From positions 5,456,001 to 5,520,000 of the forward strand of contig OZ218953.1 in NCBI GenBank assembly GCA_965112735.1: a DNA stretch of 64,000 nucleotides. Reading direction: 5' to 3'. Origin of the DNA: Phaeosaccion multiseriatum. Its lineage: Eukaryota; Ochrophyta, other classes. Of this stretch, positions 22,604 to 32,745 are shown one piece after another (position 1 is the first letter of the stretch; each line of letters starts with the position of its first letter). The position numbers and the translations under genes were made by a program. The notes under the pieces were generated by a model. It was not told where the DNA came from, searched no databases, and saw nothing but the letters and a program-made list of their open reading frames with translations.

Positions 22604-25600
22604 TCATGTTATCTGCCCCAGGCTCTCTACATACACCCCCGTGGCCGCATTGTCGGTAAAGGTGAGGACCTTGAAGTCGGGATTGACCTCCTCGATCTTC
22701 TTCAACCACTCCATGCACGCGCCGCACGGCTTCAGCGGGTTCAGCCCCACTGGCTCCACGCGCTGCACGCGGTGGTCTTTGTTCTTCTCAAAGTTCAGGC
22801 TGCGAACGATCTTCTTGCGGCGGCCCTTGCTGCTGCTGCTGGCGGCGCTGGCGGCTCCTCCCCTGCTGCCTCCGTGCGCTTCACACGTGTGGGCAGTGCT
22901 CAGCGGTGCCCCCAAGGCCTGTCCAAGGGAAGAAGGAGGGAGAGTGTGCGAGGGAGGGACGGATAGGCGGTCTGTTAGCTTAGGCAAGCTTGACTCACTC
23001 ACTCGGCCCTGTCCGGCCTTGTCAGGTCGGGACCTTGTCAGAAGACCAGGCCGGCCGAAGGAGCCACCCCTTACCGTCTTGAGCAAGCCCGTACTGTGCG
23101 CTCTGGTCAGGCCATTCCGGCCACCATTGCTGCTGCTGCCCTGCTGCTGCAGAGACGGGGGCACCTCCCCGGCCGTGCCGCCCCCGCAGGTGTCGAGGTT
23201 GGACTCCGCCCTCCTCCGCTTGACCTTGAGCGTCAGGGAGCCGTTGAGTCGAGGTGGCGGGAAGACCCTCTCTTCTGTTTTCCTCACTGGCCGAGGTGGG
23301 GTGCAGTCTCCCGCGTCCCCTCCTCCCCCCCCTCCCCCCTCTCCCTCCTCTGCTGCTGCGAGGGGCCACATCTCGGACGTTCCTTCCGCCCATAACGCGG
23401 GACTCTGCTGTTGTAGCACCAACTGCTGCTCCTGCTGTTGCTGCTGCTGCTGCGGGTCGTAGCGCTCGTAGTCCGAGAGGGCCGGCGATGGGCACATGAG
23501 CGGAGACGCGCTCCCTCCTCCTCCCCACCCCCCTCCCCCTCCTGCCGCACTGTCTCCTTCCCCTTTGGGAGGGAGGGGCGGGAGGACCATTCCCATGACA
23601 GCCACCATCTTGAGGTCCTCCCTCCGTAACGTCAGGTCCGCAGCAAGGGCCGTGCCGATCACGTTTCGCTCGGCACAGAGGCTGCCCGTGGGCATGGACA
23701 CCTGAGCACAATGCGAGTAGAGAAGGGGGGGGGGGATGCGGACAGCGGCGCCGGCAAGAGCAGGGATCAGAGCAGAGACAAGCGGCACTGGGAGAAAGGA
23801 GGGGCTTATCCATCCCGTTTGGGGTTGAGGAGGAGGGTATGGAATTGGTCAAGCGTGAGAGAGGGTCAGTACACCCTCGCAATATATGCGTTGGCAAGAC
23901 AAATAAAGACACGCAAAGGCAACAGAAAACAAAGAGCAGGAGGAGCATTGACTGGCTCTGAGAAAGGCACGCATTGACTGGCACTGCTCCTGTGGCCTCA
24001 CGGCCTCGCGCCCTCACCTCCATGTTTGTTCCTCGGTACAGGACGGGCTTTCCCCCCTTGCGCACGAGTAGCACGGCCAGCACGGGCTTCTTGGTCTTGC
24101 GGTGCCAAAAGGAGCCAAGGTCGTTGTCCCTCTGTTGAGTACAGCGTGAAGCGTGAGGCGTGCGGTGTGGTGTCAAGGCCAAGCAGCACGAGGGTGCCGC
24201 AAGGAGAGCCCACGACGACGAGAGGCGAGAGAGAGAGGGTCAGAGGCGAGAGTGTCCGAGGGTCAGAGAGTAAGAGAGTCAGAAGGTCAGACCGTCAGAG
24301 AGTGAGAGCGCGCCCCCCCCTCCCATCCACTGCCATCCCCTGCCGTGCTCACCTTGACCATGTCAGCGAACTCCGTCTTGAGAAGGATCATCTCTCTGAC
24401 CACCATGCTCTCATCCTTGCCGAGCTCGAAGGAGGGGATGGGCGGCACCGTCTCGATGTCTTCGAATGTGTGCACCTTAGGGAAGGGTGGGCATCGGTTT
24501 GTTGCAACACTCCGCTGTTAGTTCACTGGAGGGTGTATTTCGCGTCCCGATGCCGACATTAGCAAAACAACCACAACGACAACAACAACAGAAGACGTGG
24601 TTGCACTCTGCTCGTACTTCGGGGGACAACCAAGCAAGCAAGCAAGTGAGTAAGTAACTACTACGAAGTACTTTACAGGGAAGGAGAACAGTACGAAGCT
24701 AATACTTGTTGAGCTGCCCTCACCTCCACATCGTCCTCGCATATCCGAGCCTCGTGCCAGAAGGTCTTCATCTCCCAAATGTGCATGAAAGAAGGCCTGT
24801 ACAGAGACGTTTCACATTGACATATTAGAGGAACCAACCTAAGGATTAACACAATTGTGCCTGAGGACGTGCCTGTAGAGGCGGAGGGCCGCGTTGATGC
24901 TGCTGATGCGGGCGGGGCTGCCGTCTGCGAAGGAGCACGTGATGTGGAACATGGAGCGCCACTCCTCCCCGTGAGCTCGGGCCATGGCTGAGAGGAGGGG
25001 AGAGGGGGGGAGGGTAGAGGACAGCAGATGGCAGCAGATGGGAGTGGGGGGCGGAGAGCAGTGGACGAAAGCGTCAAAGTCAAAGTTGTTGAGAGGGAGG
25101 AGGGAGGAGGGATATGCGGGCCATGATGCCGCCCAGTTACGTCTTCGGGGCACCGCACCTCCTTCTATCTGCCCACATTGTCCTTCGGGACTCCCCAGCC
25201 CTCCTTCATTCCTTGCTGTCACTCGCTGTGTGACTGACTGACTGACTGACTGACTGACTGACTAACTGACTGACTAACTGACTGACTGACTGACTGACTG
25301 ACTAACTGACTGACTGACTGACTGACTGACTGACTGACTGACTGACTGACTGACTGACTGATTGACTGACTGACTGACTGACTAACTGACTGACTCACGC
25401 ACTGACTCACCGTTCCTCTCCTCCGCGATGACGGGCATGAGCTCCTGCTGAACGAATCTGCGCAGCACGCAAGGCAAGGGGTTAGGGGGGTTAGAGGAAG
25501 GTATGACAGTTACAGTTACAGTTACAGTGGGTAGGGGGCCTCCCCTTGGATAGTGAAGGACAGACGGACAAAAGGATAGACAGACAGATAGATAGGCAGG

Positions 25601-25655
25601 CAGGCAGACAGACAAACAAATCGACAGACAGCTGATAGACAGACCGACAGACAGC

Positions 25656-25718
<63 letters not shown>

Positions 25719-28700
25719 TAGACAGATAGACAGACCTGATGTTCTCGTCGAAGCGGAAGATATTGGTGTGTGAGTGGAGAAGCATCACTCGAATGTTGGG
25801 ATAGTTCTGTGAGGGACGTCAGAGAGACGAGCATATGACAGTTCAATAACAGTTCAGGGCTTGGCTTGCAAGGGTGCGTCGAGGGACAAATGCTTTGGGC
25901 TACATACTCTGTTCTGTTCTCCGCCACCCACTGCTTTGCTCTTCTCTCTTCTCTCTTCTCTCGCCCGCCTCGCTTTCTCCAAAGTACCTGATTGATTGCG
26001 CGAATACGTGCCTATCTACCTAAAGTACCTCTCATTGCCTAAGCTGATGCCTCCCTGCCCATCCTGCTGCCTCTGCCTGGCCATCACCTTGTACACACAT
26101 ATATCACTGTCCGTGCTTGTGCGTCACTTGTGCGTCACCTCACCTGCTGGAGGAAGGCCTTCATGAGCCGTGCCGTGGTCTCAGTGGAGTTGTCCCCCTG
26201 CCTGTGCTGCGGGTTGCGAGGCTTGCCCACCCCACTCACTAGGTACACCACTTGCTCGCAGTCACTGCACGGACCACAGACAGGTTGCATACGGGCAGGC
26301 ATATGGGCAGGCATATGGGCAGGCGCATGGGCAGGCAGGCATGTGGGTAGGCAGGCAGGCATACGGGCAAGGGGGCGGCCAGGGGGGGGCGCGTGTGAGA
26401 GCGAGAGAGAGGCGAGGCCGGGCGAGGAGGACAAAGGACGGAGGAACAGGTCGGGCGAGCACTTGGAGCAAGTGTATGGCGCGAGCGTTTGGGCAAGGCA
26501 GCAGAGGCATGAAACAGGGGAACAAGGGAAGAGGTGGGAGGAGGTCAATCGGCCGCCCACACGGCCGGCCACACGAGGCTAGAGGTTGGAGGGTTGACTG
26601 TACGACACCGATCCACTTATGTGATCCAATCTAAGCGTGCACGCTTCCAGTCTACAAGCCTACAAGAAGCTTACACGCATACACTAACTCACCGGTCGCC
26701 GCTGTCCAGGAGCTGAGCCTGCCATTTGGGCATGAGCACCGCCAGCAAAGGGAAGAACACGCCCACTACAAATGCCTTGTGTGCCTGTTGCTGGCACGCC
26801 TGCTGCTGACACGCCTGCTGCTGAACACCCTCTTGCATCGAAGGCACCCTCTCCTTTCTCTGCGGCTGTAAGCACGACATGCCCTCATCGGCGGCTGCGG
26901 AACGGAAACAGGCACCAGGCGTGCAGAGCAAAGGGGCACAAGAGGTGTACAGAGCACGGGGGGGAGACACGGGAGGAAAGCGACAACAAGTCAGCAGCAA
27001 GAGTAGCAACAGCAGCAGCAGCAGCAGCAGCAGCAAGGCCACGCTCGCGTATACTCTCAGCAAGGAGCGCTGCTTCACACTCCCCCACTTGAGTGCCGTT
27101 CACTCACCTTCAACCTTCACACAGTCCTCATCCTCATCGTTGTCCTCCCCACCGCCCTCTCCCTCCTCCTCCTCGAACCCACAGTCACCCTCTTCGTCGA
27201 GAAAGACCCGCCCCTCCCCCCTCTCGCCCAAGGCGTCGCCTCGCGCTGCGGTGCTTGCTTCGCTTCCCTCCCTTCCCTGCCGGAGCCGTCCGAGGTGCTG
27301 AGAGGCCTGGAAGTCCACGTATTGCCGCACATTGCTCATGCTCGTCCTTCTGGTCGTCTCGTGGCAGAAGCAATCGGCGGGGGTGATACCGTCAGCGCCT
27401 TTGTTGAGGTGCTGCAGCCCACCATGAGGACCAAAAGAATGGGCGGGTGTTGCCGTGTGCTCCCCACCGGGCCAACTGCCGTTGAGCCCGCTGACGCCGC
27501 TGGGGCCGCTGGCATTGGTAGCAGCGGCAGAGAAGGAGCCACCACCGACTGCGGCGCCAAAGCCCGCGTTGTTGAGCTTCCACAAGTCGCTACTCCGTAT
27601 CCGGAAGTCCCTGAGATCGCCCCCCACGGCCACGGCGTCCAGCGGGTCGGACAAGTCGAAGCCCACGGGGAGGAGTCTCTGAGGATAGGGGAAGGACAAA
27701 CAGATAATAAAGGACACAGTACTGAGAGCCGGGGAGGGGCAAGCAAGGAGGGACAGGCAGCAGACAGACAGCGCACAAAGGCACGAGACCAACATGTGCC
27801 TGCCAGTGTTGGATACACAAGACTCACCTCTGGCTGGCCGTCTTTGATGCGGTAGTCCGATGCAGCCGACTCCCTCGTGTAGCAAGGAAAGTCCGCTGGA
27901 GCCGGCTGGTGCCCCTTCTCTCGCAGAGACGTTAAGCGGCGTAGAATGAGCTGACTGTGCAGACACAGACACAGACATGTCAAGGGGGCAAGAATGAGAT
28001 GACTGCGCAAGGGGGCACGGAAACGCAGAGGAGAGGCGCTCGTGTTCGTTTGTATGTATCTCTGGGAACACATCGGACGGCTTCAAAAGCGGAAGCTGTC
28101 CGCCGCTTCCCCTACCCGCGGAACGACCAAGCACCCACCCATCCACCCGCCCACCCTCCCTCTCTCACCTCGTGGGTTCGAAGCGGCTGAACTTGGGCCT
28201 GGCCAGCAGCGTCCCGTCCTCCACTGCGATGAAGCTCATTTGGCGGGGAGGGCCGGGCCCAAAGCTGTTGCTTCGTCCGAGCCCGCTGCAGATACTCCCC
28301 TTCCTCACCACCGCTCGGCGAGGACTCTCCCCCCCCTTTTTCTCTCCCACGCCTGCTTTGGTCGCAGGGCTGTCACGATACTTCAAAGGCTCCGTACTCG
28401 TACAGGTTAGTCTACTGGTCTTCTTCGTGCTCTCGTCCGTCCCGTTCCTGCACCCCGCGGCTACGGCCGAGCGCAGGACAGCGTCGGTTCTGCTGCTGTT
28501 GCCGTGGCCGCCGTTACCGTCGCTGCTGTTGCCGTTGCTGCCGTTCCCGTTGCTGCCGCTGCTGTACAGCGCTAGAGCCAGCACCATGTCTTTGTGAGAC
28601 ACATTGTGCACGAGAAGCTCTCTGCGACGACCCGCCGGTGGAACCAAACGCTCAGGCCGTGGCATGGGCAGCGCCGGTCCTTGCGAATCACTGGGCAGTG

Positions 28701-28986
28701 CTTGGCGGGGGAGGGAGAGAGGCGAGGGCGGCTGCTCAACTCCTGCTGTTGTTGTAGGCCTCCCACCTGATGCTGCTACTTTGAGCGCGGCGGCTTTGCT
28801 TTCCCTCGGTCCTGTAGCTTCCCGTACCTCCTCTGCCACCTCTACGCCTCTGCTTTCCACTGCCTGCTGCTTCGCGCCCTGCTCCAGTTCTTCCCTCTTC
28901 TTCGCTCTGCTCAACATCACAACTCCTAGGATGAGGATAGCGGTGAACATCACTCTAACTGTGGCCATGTCTTGGCTTGAAGCCAT
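22604..28986 (-). CDS. Large membrane-anchored protein with C-terminal cytidine-deaminase-like domain
   Basis: Thirteen exons sum to an in-phase 1107 residues: 28986-28169, 27954-27828, 27678-27108, 26894-26693, 26264-26144, 25806-25736, 25457-25411, 24987-24873, 24796-24724, 24475-24353, 24131-24018, 23701-23075, 22918-22604. A hydrophobic segment (VMFTAILILGVVMLS) near the N terminus suggests an anchor, and another hydrophobic stretch is FVVGVFFPLLAVLMP. The central part (VYLVSGVGKPRNP, LHSHTNIFRFDENI, SFADGSPARISSINAALR, HIWEMKTFWHEA) is dense and conserved-looking but I know no named domain for it. The C terminus has both zinc half-sites of the cytidine deaminase superfamily, GSLCAERNVIGTAL (about residue 803) and KPCGACMEWLKKI (about 1068-1071). 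They are separated by a Gly/Gln-rich insert of roughly 250 residues instead of the usual 30-40. The last intron (156 nt) is open in frame and could be retained. The intron after 24873 has a GC donor. Function is inferred only as nucleoside/base deaminase-like. Confidence 0.8.
25231..25396. repeat. (GACT)n tetranucleotide array at a splice donor
   Basis: About 165 bp of ACTG units with occasional TAACTGAC variants, inside the intron that follows exon 25457-25411 of the deaminase-like gene. On the gene strand it reads (CAGT)n and starts within about 15 bases of the real donor GTGAGTCAGT. Confidence 0.95.
25561..25735. repeat. (GACA)n tetranucleotide array directly at a splice donor
   Basis: About 175 bp of CAGA/GATA-type units. 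On the gene strand it is (TGTC/TATC)n and begins at the very first intron base after exon 25806-25736, so the donor GTCTGT is itself a repeat unit. Confidence 0.95.
26285..26372. repeat. Intronic minisatellite (GGGCAGGCATAT-like)
   Basis: Roughly seven imperfect units of GGGCAGGCATATG lie in the intron immediately upstream (gene sense) of exon 26264-26144 of the deaminase-like gene. Confidence 0.85.
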
Positions 28987-29556
28987 TCTCCTTTGATTCC
29001 TCCCTTTCTGTTTTTTTTAGGGGAAGGTCTTACAGAAGGGGAAGTCCGTCTCCTGACCTCTGGACAGGCATCGCTGTACCCGAGTCTTCATCTGAGCAAG
29101 GGAAGGGCGAGATAGACAGCGTGGGACAAACGTACTTGTCAATACACCGCGATGCAGACTCACGCACGATGGACGGGGCGTTTCGTCTTCCCTTGGAAGG
29201 CCTCTTCAGCTCCCACCCGGGCCTCTCTTTCTTCCTTACACATGCACACCTCACTCACCTAGACTATGAACACTCTTCCACAGTCAAGCCCTTTAGGGGA
29301 GGCAGATTAAAAGAAGAGAAAAAGAAAAAAGAAGGGAAGGAAAGGGAGGATGCCAGCTGTGAAAGAGAACCAACAGGCTCGGTTTATTTTGAATCTCCCC
29401 TTTTCTATTTTTTTCCTTTGTCTCCCCCCTCTCTGTCTCTCATCTCTTTCCTTATTCATACTCCTCTTGCCGTCGGGGCACAAGGACCCTGCTGTCATTC
29501 GCTTCTTCTTTATATAAGACAAAACTCCCCTTCCCACCCTTCCTCCATTGAGGGAG
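28987..29556. promoter_or_regulatory. Divergent upstream region: deaminase-like gene and RNASEH2B
   Basis: About 570 bp between two starts facing away from each other. It contains A/G-rich (29310-29350) and T/C-rich (29395-29450) tracts and a TATATAA word at 29511-29517, about 40 bp before the RNASEH2B ATG. No additional gene is seen. A shared promoter is an inference from spacing. Confidence 0.4.
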
Positions 29557-30887
29557 ATGGAGACAAGGAGGCGAGTGCTGCTTGTACAGCAGCCTAATGG
29601 AGGGTCGTTCTCGCTGTCAGGCCTACAGGACTTTAAGCAGAAGCAACAAGGCGAAGGAGTGGTGGAGGACTTACTCAAGACGGTGACGTTGCCGCACCCT
29701 CGAACGGGCAGACCGAGTGCTTACATGACTTGCGCAGCGGGAGACAGCGTGAACAAGGGGCAGCAGCACCTGCTTGAGTTGCAGGTGGCTAGGCCGAGTG
29801 GAGCTGGAGGTGGAGCAGGAGCGGGAGGAGGCGAGCAGTTCGCCTCATTCTTCGTGGACCAGCGTGTACAAAGTGATGGCTCTGTTTTCATGGCCAGCAG
29901 GATAAACCCCACTTTTTTGCTGCTTCCCGTGTTGGCCAAGCATACAACAAGGTGCGTCGTGTATCTACCAAATCTGTCCCCTCTTTGGGCCATTCTTAAC
30001 ATCATCCTGTCCCTCCCCCCGTTCCATTCCTCCCTCCTAGATGGTCTCCTCTGGACCAGATGGTCTCCTCTGCTGCAGCAGTTCTTCTGCGATGCTCCAA
30101 TTTGCATCCAGAGGCGCTATGCGATGTCAACGATTGCATGGGAGAGGACTCTCTCCTCTACCGCTTCAGCCCGGAGAAGGCGCTGGGCTGGCTCAAGGAA
30201 CGAGTCGACAAGTGCCAGAGCCGACTCGCCGCACGGTCCGGCGAGGACCCCTCCTTAGAACTCGCGGCTCTGGGCAGCGGAGGCGGAGGTGGGGCGGGAG
30301 CGGCAGGGGGGGATGCAGCCATATCATCTGCGGTTGAAGGCTTCTCGGTGCCCACTGCCGGTGGGACAGACTTGGCTGGCGAGTCTGCTGCTGCTTCCGC
30401 TGCTCCAAGCCAAGCAGGGGATGGCAGTGGACGCTACTTGGGGCTTGCCTTGGAGCTGGTGGGGGAGTACGTATCTGAGGAGTGGAGTTCAAAACTCGCC
30501 AGTGCCTATGGTAGAGAGGGGCAGGACCTGTTCGAGACCAAGCACAAGGGAGGCGTCAAGAGGAAGGCAGCGGTGTGGGAGAGCGGGGAGGAAGAGAGGG
30601 CGGAGGACAAAATGTTGGCGCTTGCCCACGGGGTGGGGGGCGGAGTTCAGAACATGGGACGGGAGCAAGAGCAGGACAAGAAGAGGGGAAAGAAGTCGGG
30701 CGAGGCGTCGAAAGGCGGGACTGGTGGTGGCAGTGGCAGTAGTAGTAGTGGTGGGGGGGGGGTGGGGAGCAAGGCTGCCTCCGTGAAGGATTCGCGGGCG
30801 GCCAAAGTGCAGAGCACGAAGCTTGCCAAGGCCAAGGCCACCACCAAGGGCATGCGCTCCCTGTCCAGCTTCTTCGGCAAGAAGTAA
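29557..30887 (+). CDS. RNASEH2B: Ribonuclease H2 subunit B
   Basis: Two exons, 29557-29951 and 30041-30887, join in phase 2 to 413 residues. Exon 1 carries the beta-rich triple-barrel part (RRVLLVQQPNGG, FFVDQRVQSDGSVFMASRIN, PTFLLLPVL). The junction restores the conserved WSPLDQMV, followed by CMGEDSLLYRFSPEKALGWL, which is the helical Ydr279p/RNase H2B signature. The C-terminal half is disordered and Gly/Ser/Lys-rich and ends MRSLSSFFGKK, a PIP-box-like PCNA-binding motif as in animal RNase H2B. The protein is a structural subunit of RNase H2, which removes ribonucleotides from DNA, and links it to replication clamps. ATG 29557 is the first in-frame ATG. An interior Gly/Ala tract of variable length sits between the two halves. 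Confidence 0.88.
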
Positions 30888-31202
30888 CGCGCCATATGCC
30901 TTCGTGTCTCCCTCAGATAGTGAACCCAGAGACTTCACCCCCCCCCCTCCTGGCTTCCGAATCCACAGAGCTTGATGGCGACCCGCACTATATTATTTTG
31001 CCATCCAATATCCAAATCAAACTCTACTTCTTTACAAAGCCCCCGTCGCTGCTCCTGTTGCTGCTGCTGCTCCCCCCCCAAATTTCCTTCTCCCTCCCAT
31101 TGTGAAACCCCTCGCGAGAACTCTTGATACATACAAGGTCTAAGGCTCCATCCAGACAGCATTTGAAACTCACGAGACAGCGAGGCAGAGACACAGCGCC
31201 CA

Positions 31203-32393
31203 CTATCCCGACTCCACATACTTTCGTGCCTTCTCTTCTGCTAGCGCCTTTCGTTTCTTCTCTGCTGCTAGCGCCTCTTCGCTCATGTACTTTGTGAGGT
31301 CGGGCTTCTGGTTCACCAGGTTCGCTCGCATGTGCTCCGGAATGGGCACGTCCTCCATCGCCTTGCGCAGCTTCGCGGCGCCGAAGAAGTGCTTATAGTC
31401 CGAGTACTCGTAATAGAGCACACTCGCCCCCGCCGACGCGCCTGCACAGTACGTGAATATTTTACTAATCTTCTTTGCCCTCAAGGAGATGATCGTAGAA
31501 GCGAGGCACGCGCCAACCGCTTCATTCCAGTGGTCGTCTTTACCCCTGCACACGGGAGGGGAAAGGTGGAATGGGGGTGGGGTGGAAGGCGCCGATGAGG
31601 GGAGGCGAATGGGCTTTCCGGACAAAGTCACGCTGTAACGGTGCGGCATATTCCGGCGTACATGCTCTCGGCAAAAAGTGTCGGCATTTATAAGCGAAAG
31701 GAGATGGGCTCACCTCATGTCCTGTGTTGCACACCTCGCCCCCGCAAACGTAGCTCCTACTACTGCCATGGAGGCCGCAGATGCACCAATCATGCCCACA
31801 CTCGATGCCGCACTCCGCGAGGCCTGCACTGCTGCTCTGTTCTGCAGAGAGGACACCTGTGGCGGCAGTGCATCTGAAGGCTTCGCTTGCCATGCCTTCT
31901 TCACCACTCCTGCCATGGTTCCTATGAAACCAAACTGGAGCTGAACAATCACAACAAGAAGGGTTTACCACAACAGAATGGTGAGTAGAAGAGGAGGAGT
32001 TGGAGGAACATAAATATTGCCCCAAGGTCAAGCCAACAAGGAGGAGGAAAAGAACGAGCAAGAGCAAGAAGCAGGGGCAGGAAATATGCCATGACGCGTA
32101 GCAAAAAGACAGCATGGCCAAAAGGTGGAGAAGGAAGAGAGGACAAGGAAATACCGGGGAAGGACGCTTTTCCTTTCAAGTGTTTCCAGACGCCAAGTCT
32201 GACTCCATAGAGGCCGTGACAGCACCCTAGTCCACGTGCAGGGCCACTTGCGAAGCCTCGAAGCGCATAAAAGCTGCTGCCTTTCCCCTTCTTCTCTTTG
32301 TCCACCTCCTTTCCCTCCTCCCTCCCTCCTCTCCCAAAATGAACTCACCGCCTGCTCTAGGATATCATCTATACAGCTGCCATCGCCCGACAT
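31203..32393 (-). CDS. NDUFA11: Complex I subunit NDUFA11-like (Tim17/22/23 family)
   Basis: Three exons join in phase to 204 residues: 32393-32349, 31940-31714, 31545-31203. The short first exon is MSGDGSCIDDILEQA. The core has the glycine/alanine-rich membrane helices of the Tim17 superfamily: FGFIGTMAGVVKKAW, SVGMIGASAASMAVVGATFA, ARCATQDMRGKDDHWNEAVG, GACLASTIISLRAKKISK. The RGKDDxxNxxxG stretch between helices is the feature that points to the B14.7/NDUFA11 subunit of mitochondrial complex I rather than a translocase. The C-terminal 80 residues are a charged helical extension (YMSEEALAAEKKRKALAEEK). A translocase-like Tim17-family protein cannot be fully excluded. Confidence 0.75.
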
Positions 32394-32558
32394 GGTGAGC
32401 TCCTGAACCCCACCGTAAGTACGATGGACTCTCTGATGGCTGTCTCGGTCGCTTCTCGCGATGTTGTCGCTTTTTGCTGTGTTCCCCCCTCGGGTTTTCA
32501 TATGCCTCCAACCACAGGCACATGGGCCAGCCCATATCAGCGTCATAAGTTAATAAAG

Positions 32559-32660
32559 CCCTGATGCACTGTCGCCCACATTCTCGATAGCGCGCTATCC
32601 GATAGCGGATAGCGGATCGGCTGGCGCCGGCGATAGCGGATAGCGGATAATGCATCAGGG
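32559..32660. repeat. Inverted-repeat element with GATAGCGG units
   Basis: Ten-base perfect inverted ends (CCCTGATGCA at 32559-32568, TGCATCAGGG at 32651-32660) enclose tandem GATAGCGGATAGCGG words on both sides of a GGCTGGCGCCGGC core. It lies between the NDUFA11-like start and the stop of the upstream coiled-coil gene. No target-site duplication is evident. It may be a tiny inverted-repeat element or a promoter module. Confidence 0.7.
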
Positions 32661-32745
32661 GTTGCAGGTATTTTTACTACTTAGACACGGCCGATCACTA
32701 CTTGTACGGTCGCACGGCTATCTCCCTTGTGCTAACATGACAGCC

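Noticed and set aside
23022-24182. Minus-strand 386-codon frame rich in Arg/Gly across the deaminase insert
   Set aside because: It is the wrong phase of exon 23701-23075. The zinc-site motif CAERN and the phase of neighbouring exons fix the other frame.
25219-25410. Minus-strand open frame encoding (SVSQ)n across the GACT array
   Set aside because: The frame exists only because the tetranucleotide repeat lacks stops in that phase. It lies in an intron of the deaminase-like gene.
27100-28146. Long minus-strand frame read through 28146-27100 as one gene
   Set aside because: It spans clear introns (donors at 28168 and 27827). The spliced frame of the deaminase-like gene uses only parts of it.
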